Positions 7,742 through 12,099 of a DNA stretch of 12,099 bases are shown piece after piece. The translations under genes were made by a program, and so were the position numbers. Within the stretch, counting starts at the first letter, position 1. Every line of letters begins with the position of its first letter. The notes below the pieces were generated by a model. The model had not been told where the DNA came from, ran no database searches, and was given only the letters and a program-made list of their open reading frames with translations. The DNA lies in the NCBI GenBank assembly GCA_023230795.1, contig JALNWR010000074.1, positions 1 through 12,099 on the forward strand. The letters run 5' to 3'. The DNA is from Candidatus Cloacimonadota bacterium. Lineage in GTDB: Bacteria; Cloacimonadota; Cloacimonadia; Cloacimonadales; Cloacimonadaceae.

Positions 7742-8926
7742 ATGAATATATTTGAAAGAATGCAAAAGCTCGATCGCCGCTGGATCTACATAGTAGTAGC
7801 CCTGGCGATTATCATCCCCTTGATGATTCCCTACAATTCGGATAACGTAACCACTCCACCCACGGAGAATCTGTATCAGATGATCGATAGCTTTGCGGGA
7901 AGAGAAGATCGCGCTATCCTGATGAGCTTTTACCATGATGCTGCTACCATGCCGGAACTCTTTCCCATGGAAGTAGCCATCCTGCGTCATTGCTTTGAGC
8001 GCAACGTGAAAGTCTTTACCCTTACCTGGTTTCCAGCCGGAGCACCGATTATTGATTATGCTATCAATACGGTGAAAGAGGAATTCCCGGATATACAGAG
8101 CGGAGTAGATTACTGTAATTTCGGTTATAAACCTCAGGCTTTTGCTATGGTCCTGGGTATGGGTGATAATATCGCCAATACCATGAACACCGATGCCGAA
8201 GGACGTAAGCTGGAAAACCTGGAGATCATGCGGGGAATCAATAACTACAGTGAGATGAATCTTGCGGTAGAATTTTCCGGATCATCAGCCGGTGGCATGT
8301 GGATTACCTATGCCCGCCCGAAATATGGTCTTAACGTAGCTGTGGGAGTAACCGCTGTGATGGCGGCAGACATGTACCCTTATCTGCAATCAGGTCAATT
8401 GATCGGTATGCTTACCGGTCTCAAAGGCGCTGCTGAATACGAGAAGCTGGTGGATGTGTTTGCCGCTTACCGTGATCCCAGCAGAGATTATAATATTGTT
8501 AAGGATGAAGATGGCAATCCCATCCTTCCGGGACGTCCCTTTGGACGTGAGATTCTGGAAGATGAATCCATCAAAAAGCTCATCCGGATCACCACGCAAA
8601 CCAAAGCTGAACTTAGTCCGGAAGAGTACATTGCTTTCAGTGCAAAGTATCCCGAAAATAGGGGCTTGCTGAATAGTCTCAAAAAGGACGTGGACGGCCA
8701 GGTGATCATTGATGTCACACAAATTACTCCCGAGATGCGAACCCAAATGGGGGAGACTATGTATCGTGAGCTGAATCGCCTTACCCGCAATACCTTGTAT
8801 AAGTTCAAGGTCGCCCGTATCGGTATGAATGCGCAAAGCGTGGCTCATATCATGATTATCGTCTTTATTATCTTGGGTAATTTGGGTTACTTCATCCAAA
8901 AATACCGCAAGGCAAGGAACCAATAG
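7742..8926 (+). CDS. Subunit C: bitopic-ended membrane protein with DUF6754-related domain
   Basis: 394 residues from ATG 7742. A membrane helix at 13-30 follows a net-positive start (KLDRR), and a second at about 366-386 is followed by QKYRKAR. Both ends should therefore be cytoplasmic and residues 31-365 extracytoplasmic. The middle shows alternating strands and helices: AILMSFY (58-64), KVFTLTWF (90-97), then SGSSAGGMWITY (179-190) and GLNVAVGVTAV (196-206). Residues 179-232 align without gaps to subunit A residues 869-922, sharing S-A, T, G, G, A-V and L-I-G at the same spacing, so the two domains are probably related. Residues about 233-365 are charged and largely helical, with no counterpart in A. 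It is 17 bases after B and 9 before D. The Ser/Gly cluster SGSSAGG is tempting as an active site, but no catalytic partner can be placed. Confidence 0.85.
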   Translation: MNIFERMQKLDRRWIYIVVALAIIIPLMIPYNSDNVTTPPTENLYQMIDSFAGREDRAILMSFYHDAATMPELFPMEVAILRHCFERNVKVFTLTWFPAGAPIIDYAINTVKEEFPDIQSGVDYCNFGYKPQAFAMVLGMGDNIANTMNTDAEGRKLENLEIMRGINNYSEMNLAVEFSGSSAGGMWITYARPKYGLNVAVGVTAVMAADMYPYLQSGQLIGMLTGLKGAAEYEKLVDVFAAYRDPSRDYNIVKDEDGNPILPGRPFGREILEDESIKKLIRITTQTKAELSPEEYIAFSAKYPENRGLLNSLKKDVDGQVIIDVTQITPEMRTQMGETMYRELNRLTRNTLYKFKVARIGMNAQSVAHIMIIVFIILGNLGYFIQKYRKARNQ

Positions 8927-8935
8927 GAGGAAGAA

Positions 8936-9538
8936 ATGAGTTTCGAATTGTTTAGCAATCTGGTTGGAGCCTTTTTCACACTGTGTATTTTCTCCTTCCT
9001 TTACAAAGATAATCCCTTCTACCAGGCAGCAGAACAGATGCTGGTGGGTATCTCACTGGGCTATGGCCTGGTTTATACTTACAATCGTGTGTTTGTGCCT
9101 TACGTGTATCAGACTATCATTATCCAACATCAGTTTGTGCTGATCATCCCTGCTATCATGGGTATGCTCTATCTCTTGCGTTTTTCTCGCAAGCTGGGCT
9201 GGCTTTCCCGGTATCCCATCGCTTTTTCAATGATGGGAGTAGGTATGGGAGTGCCGATGGGTATCCACGCGGCCATTTTGGTGCAGATGCGCCAGGCTAT
9301 GGTGCCGATCGAATCTTTCAATCTCTTCCTGATCTTTATCGGAACGATTGCGGTGCTGCTGTATTTCTTCTTCTCCAAGGCTCATAAAGGAGTCTATGGA
9401 AAGTTTGTGAACGTAGGTAAATGGTATATGATGATCGGTTTCGGGGCTTCATTTGGTCTCACCGTGATGGCTCGTATCTCTCTTCTGATCGGACGAATTC
9501 AATTCCTGGTCAATGATGTCATAGGTATTTTGAAATAA
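8936..9538 (+). CDS. Subunit D: second six-helix integral membrane protein
   Basis: 200 residues, unknown family. Predicted membrane helices lie at about 7-23, 35-49, 66-82, 94-115, 128-147 and 163-187. Basic loops (RFSRKLGWLSRYP 82-94; SKAHKGVYGK 147-156) give an alternating positive-inside pattern with both ends likely on one side. AGGAGG at 8925-8930 overlaps the stop codon of subunit C and sits five bases before the ATG, so translation is probably coupled. Size and helix number match subunit B, but I see no convincing direct similarity between them. The gene closes the tight A-D cluster and is followed by a hairpin. A role as a membrane base subunit is inferred from position. Confidence 0.85.
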   Translation: MSFELFSNLVGAFFTLCIFSFLYKDNPFYQAAEQMLVGISLGYGLVYTYNRVFVPYVYQTIIIQHQFVLIIPAIMGMLYLLRFSRKLGWLSRYPIAFSMMGVGMGVPMGIHAAILVQMRQAMVPIESFNLFLIFIGTIAVLLYFFFSKAHKGVYGKFVNVGKWYMMIGFGASFGLTVMARISLLIGRIQFLVNDVIGILK

Positions 9539-9551
9539 GATATAAGAAGCT

Positions 9552-9591
9552 TCTGGCGCAGCAAGTTTATGCTGCGCCAGAGACATCTTTT
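9552..9591 (+). terminator. Strong hairpin between subunits D and E (possible partial terminator)
   Basis: TCTGGCGCAGC at 9552-9562 pairs perfectly with GCTGCGCCAGA at 9571-9581, an 11-bp GC-rich stem with an eight-base loop at 9563-9570. The T-rich part is displaced and interrupted: the T4 run is at 9588-9591, six bases after the stem. The hairpin is certain. It may act as a leaky terminator or an mRNA 3'-end stabiliser, lowering expression of subunit E relative to A-D. Confidence 0.7.
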
Positions 9592-9647
9592 GCATGAGGC
9601 TATAAAGCCTTACCCTGGCATTTCTACACCCTTGTATTGGGGAAAAA

Positions 9648-12099
9648 ATGAGAAGAACATATATTGTCTCTATCCTGATGCTGCTGGCTCTGGCCGGTAT
9701 TTCCTGCCTCTGTGCCAGTACTGCTGGCGCTGTCAAAATCTCCCAGTTTAGCGCATCAGATATGCCTGATGACGATGGCAGCGGGCTTATCCTGAAATGG
9801 AAGCCGCTATCCAAAGAACATCGGGTGATCAAATACAACGTATATCGGGGTGTGAGTCCGGATTCCCTGTTTTTGCTGACCTATCTGGAAGTGGACCCCA
9901 GGCTGGGAGTATTGGCTCCCTATCTGTATTATTACGATTCGGGCGATCAACCCCTGATGGAGTTTGAGAGTTCTCCTTCACGCCTCAAAAAAGAAAGTGA
10001 TCAAGCGGCGGATAGTCCCCTGTACAAGAAGTTTCCCTTGGATGCAGCCCTGCTGAGCACCATCATGGATCGTTACGACATCTATGCCACTACCAAAGCG
10101 GCTTATCTTCATAAGCGCTCGCAGAAGATCATGCAGAATGATCAAAGCTTTGCCGGCCTCAAACTCACCCAGCTTGAAGGCATTTATGCCATTCCCAAAG
10201 AAGGCGTTAGATATTATTATAGCGTAGCTGCGGTGAACGAACGGGGCAAAATTGTAGCGGTTTCCGACACTCAGAGCGGAGTGCCGGTGGATAACGCTCC
10301 TGATGCCACCGCCATCCTCCACGCCAGCTATATCACCGAGCTGAGGCAGATGAATTTTGAATGGTACCCGCCTACCGGGGCTTCTGATATTGATCTCTGG
10401 CAGGGCTGGCTTATTCCAAAAGATATCCTGGCGGAAGGAAAGCAGTTGCCGCAAGATTGGGTTCGCTCTGGCGTTCAGGTCTTTGAGATTCAGAATTTAT
10501 CTGCGAGCTCGGTATATTATCACAGTGAAGAGTTTCCCGGTGAGGACTTTGATTCCGCTCGCTACACAGCGGTGCTGTCATATCTGGATTATGCCGGCCA
10601 GATGGCTGCAGTTCCCGCAAATTCCTTCCGGCATCTATCCGAGACTGCTTTGCCGATATTGCCGGATTTTAAAGTGATGGATAAACCCAATGACAAGGGC
10701 GATAATATGCTGATATCCTTTGGCAAACCCCTTGCCTACATCTCTCTGGCAGAATTCACCAGCAAAAAGCATAAGAAGCTCAAACTGAATTATGAGATCT
10801 CCGAAAACGAAAACTACACGGTTGACAGGATCAGATTCATCTTCAAAACCAAAGATGGAGAAGAAATTGGAATCATCACCGAGAACTATGTAGATAAAGT
10901 GATTCATCTGGATATACCGCAAAAGCATAGCAATATCAAACATATCCATGCTGAGATAGCGGTGCTGCTACTGCACAGCGATGAGTACGAACCCGAGCTC
11001 GTGAGCCAAGAGGTGGTCTATAACGATTATTTCCGCCGCTTTCAGCCCCAAAACACCTTTGTGGATGGCGTAAATATCAGCAAACTCTTTTATGACGTCT
11101 TGCATAAATCCAAATTGGACTGGGATTTCAGCGCTGGAATGAGATCAAATGCCCTTACTCGCACTTATGATCATACCATAGCTTTTGAAGACGTAGTATT
11201 TCGGTCTGTCTCTGGCTTTGATGCAGAAAGTGGCAGGTTTCTCTTTGATGTCCGCCTGGGCATAGACAACGACGAGGAGCGCGGCATATACTTCGACGTT
11301 CCTTTGTATAAAGAGTCTTTCAAAGCTCAGATGCAGCAACGGGAACAAAATATACAGCAGCTGCAAGCGCGGCTTGATAAGCTCAGCCAGCCCGATGAAG
11401 AGCTGCAATCCCAACTGGAGATGGCAAAGGCAGAGTACGACTTTATAGTAAATCATCCTGCCTATCTGGAAGCCGAGATGGGCACAAGCGACAAAGCCTG
11501 GCGCAAGGTCATGCTCTCCTGGCGGGAAAAAGCCCAGCGCAGCTTCCAGTACAAACTGATAGCTACCGATACCAAGAGCGCCTTCCGAAGCTCAGATATC
11601 TATGCTGATGCCGATGGCAATACCTGGTTCTACCCTATTTCCCAATGGTTTGACACTACTAAGACTCTTACCTTGATAGCGACCATCCTGATGCTGATCC
11701 TGGTGGTTTATGCCATCGTTATCACCCGCAAAAAGGAAGTCTATATCCGTCCTATTGCCGGATTGCAGGAATTGGATAATGCTATCGGCAGAGCTACAGA
11801 GATGGGACGTCCGGTGATGTTTGTTCCCGGCTGGGGCAGTCTGGGAGATGTTTGTACTATAGCTTCGTTGATGATCCTGGCTCAGGTGGCCAAAAAGACG
11901 GCGGAATATGACATCCGCCTGATCAATCCTCATTGTGATTATATGGTCTTACCTCTGGCTCAGGAGATAGTCTCCACTTCTTACAGTGAGGTCGGCCGGC
12001 CGGATTCTTACGATCAGAATAATATCTTCTTTATCAGTTACGATCAATTTCCTTTCTGCGCCGGTGTAAATGGCATCACCGTGCGCGAGCGCGTAGCCA
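9648..12099 (+). CDS. Subunit E: paralogue of subunit A, cut by the window end
   Basis: The frame stays open from ATG 9648 to the last base: 817 codons plus one base, so the C-terminus is missing. A signal peptide (MRRTYIVSILMLLALAG...) covers about residues 1-28. The architecture repeats subunit A in order: fibronectin-like start (MPDDDGSGL, KYNVYRG), helical insert, RYYYSVAAVNERG, second beta unit, DKPNDKGD (345-352), helical hairpin about 556-620 with turn SQPDEE (580-585), membrane helix 674-693, then RKKEVYIRPIAGL and DNAIGRATEMGRP (710-722), GRPDSYDQNN (783-792) and AGVNGITVRER. By comparison with A, roughly 100-110 residues remain outside, including the last membrane helix. The start has only a weak GGGGA site (9639-9643), five to eight bases before the ATG. 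Cys 20 and Cys 22 lie in the signal region, but the preceding residues make a poor lipobox. It likely acts as the second arm of the complex. Confidence 0.88.
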   Translation, partial: MRRTYIVSILMLLALAGISCLCASTAGAVKISQFSASDMPDDDGSGLILKWKPLSKEHRVIKYNVYRGVSPDSLFLLTYLEVDPRLGVLAPYLYYYDSGDQPLMEFESSPSRLKKESDQAADSPLYKKFPLDAALLSTIMDRYDIYATTKAAYLHKRSQKIMQNDQSFAGLKLTQLEGIYAIPKEGVRYYYSVAAVNERGKIVAVSDTQSGVPVDNAPDATAILHASYITELRQMNFEWYPPTGASDIDLWQGWLIPKDILAEGKQLPQDWVRSGVQVFEIQNLSASSVYYHSEEFPGEDFDSARYTAVLSYLDYAGQMAAVPANSFRHLSETALPILPDFKVMDKPNDKGDNMLISFGKPLAYISLAEFTSKKHKKLKLNYEISENENYTVDRIRFIFKTKDGEEIGIITENYVDKVIHLDIPQKHSNIKHIHAEIAVLLLHSDEYEPELVSQEVVYNDYFRRFQPQNTFVDGVNISKLFYDVLHKSKLDWDFSAGMRSNALTRTYDHTIAFEDVVFRSVSGFDAESGRFLFDVRLGIDNDEERGIYFDVPLYKESFKAQMQQREQNIQQLQARLDKLSQPDEELQSQLEMAKAEYDFIVNHPAYLEAEMGTSDKAWRKVMLSWREKAQRSFQYKLIATDTKSAFRSSDIYADADGNTWFYPISQWFDTTKTLTLIATILMLILVVYAIVITRKKEVYIRPIAGLQELDNAIGRATEMGRPVMFVPGWGSLGDVCTIASLMILAQVAKKTAEYDIRLINPHCDYMVLPLAQEIVSTSYSEVGRPDSYDQNNIFFISYDQFPFCAGVNGITVRERVA

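Noticed and set aside
8276..8296. SGSSAGG of subunit C as a serine-hydrolase nucleophile site
   Set aside because: No His or Asp partner motif, and the equivalent position in subunit A keeps only Ser-Ala, which fits a structural turn better.
8390..8923. 177-codon reverse-strand frame inside subunit C
   Set aside because: Overlaps the conserved + strand coding region and has no supporting features.
9648..9731. Subunit E as a lipoprotein through Cys 20 or Cys 22
   Set aside because: The residues before each Cys (GIS, SCL) lack the Leu-type -3 position of a lipobox; an ordinary signal peptide is more likely.

Overview
The window looks like Gram-negative chromosomal DNA of mid GC content. A lipobox protein, a beta-barrel protein with a terminal Phe and several inner-membrane proteins all point to a two-membrane envelope. 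I know the fibronectin-like/DUF6754-type proteins mainly from uncultured environmental lineages such as Cloacimonadota (FCB group). That taxon is my best guess from memory and is not proven here. All genes lie on the + strand. I see no RNA gene, CRISPR array, transposase or phage gene.

Region 1 (1-2791): a leader with C-rich and G-rich tracts, then an 817-residue lipoprotein with a helical N-terminal half, Ig/PKD-like and CARDB-like beta domains and a C-terminal DUF2135 (YfaP-like) domain. A clear intrinsic terminator follows. Region 2 (2792-3980): a 361-base non-coding stretch with a perfect 44-bp palindrome and CGAGT motifs spaced 10-11 bp apart, then a 275-residue outer-membrane beta-barrel protein.

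Region 3 (3981-12099) is the core of the window. Four tightly packed genes encode: (A) a 967-residue protein with a long extracytoplasmic fibronectin-like part, a helical hairpin, a membrane helix and a DUF6754-like cytoplasmic domain; (B) a six-helix membrane protein; (C) a 394-residue protein with a membrane helix at each end; and (D) a second six-helix membrane protein. After a strong hairpin and a 109-base gap comes (E), a full-architecture paralogue of A that runs off the window end.

My reading is that A-E form one undescribed envelope-spanning complex: two long arms (A, E) reach out from the membrane, small integral membrane subunits (B, D) form a base, and C contributes a related domain. 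I found a colinear, ungapped match between the cytoplasmic domain of A and the middle of C. This suggests one domain family was reused, apparently on opposite faces of the membrane. No substrate or reaction can be assigned from sequence alone.
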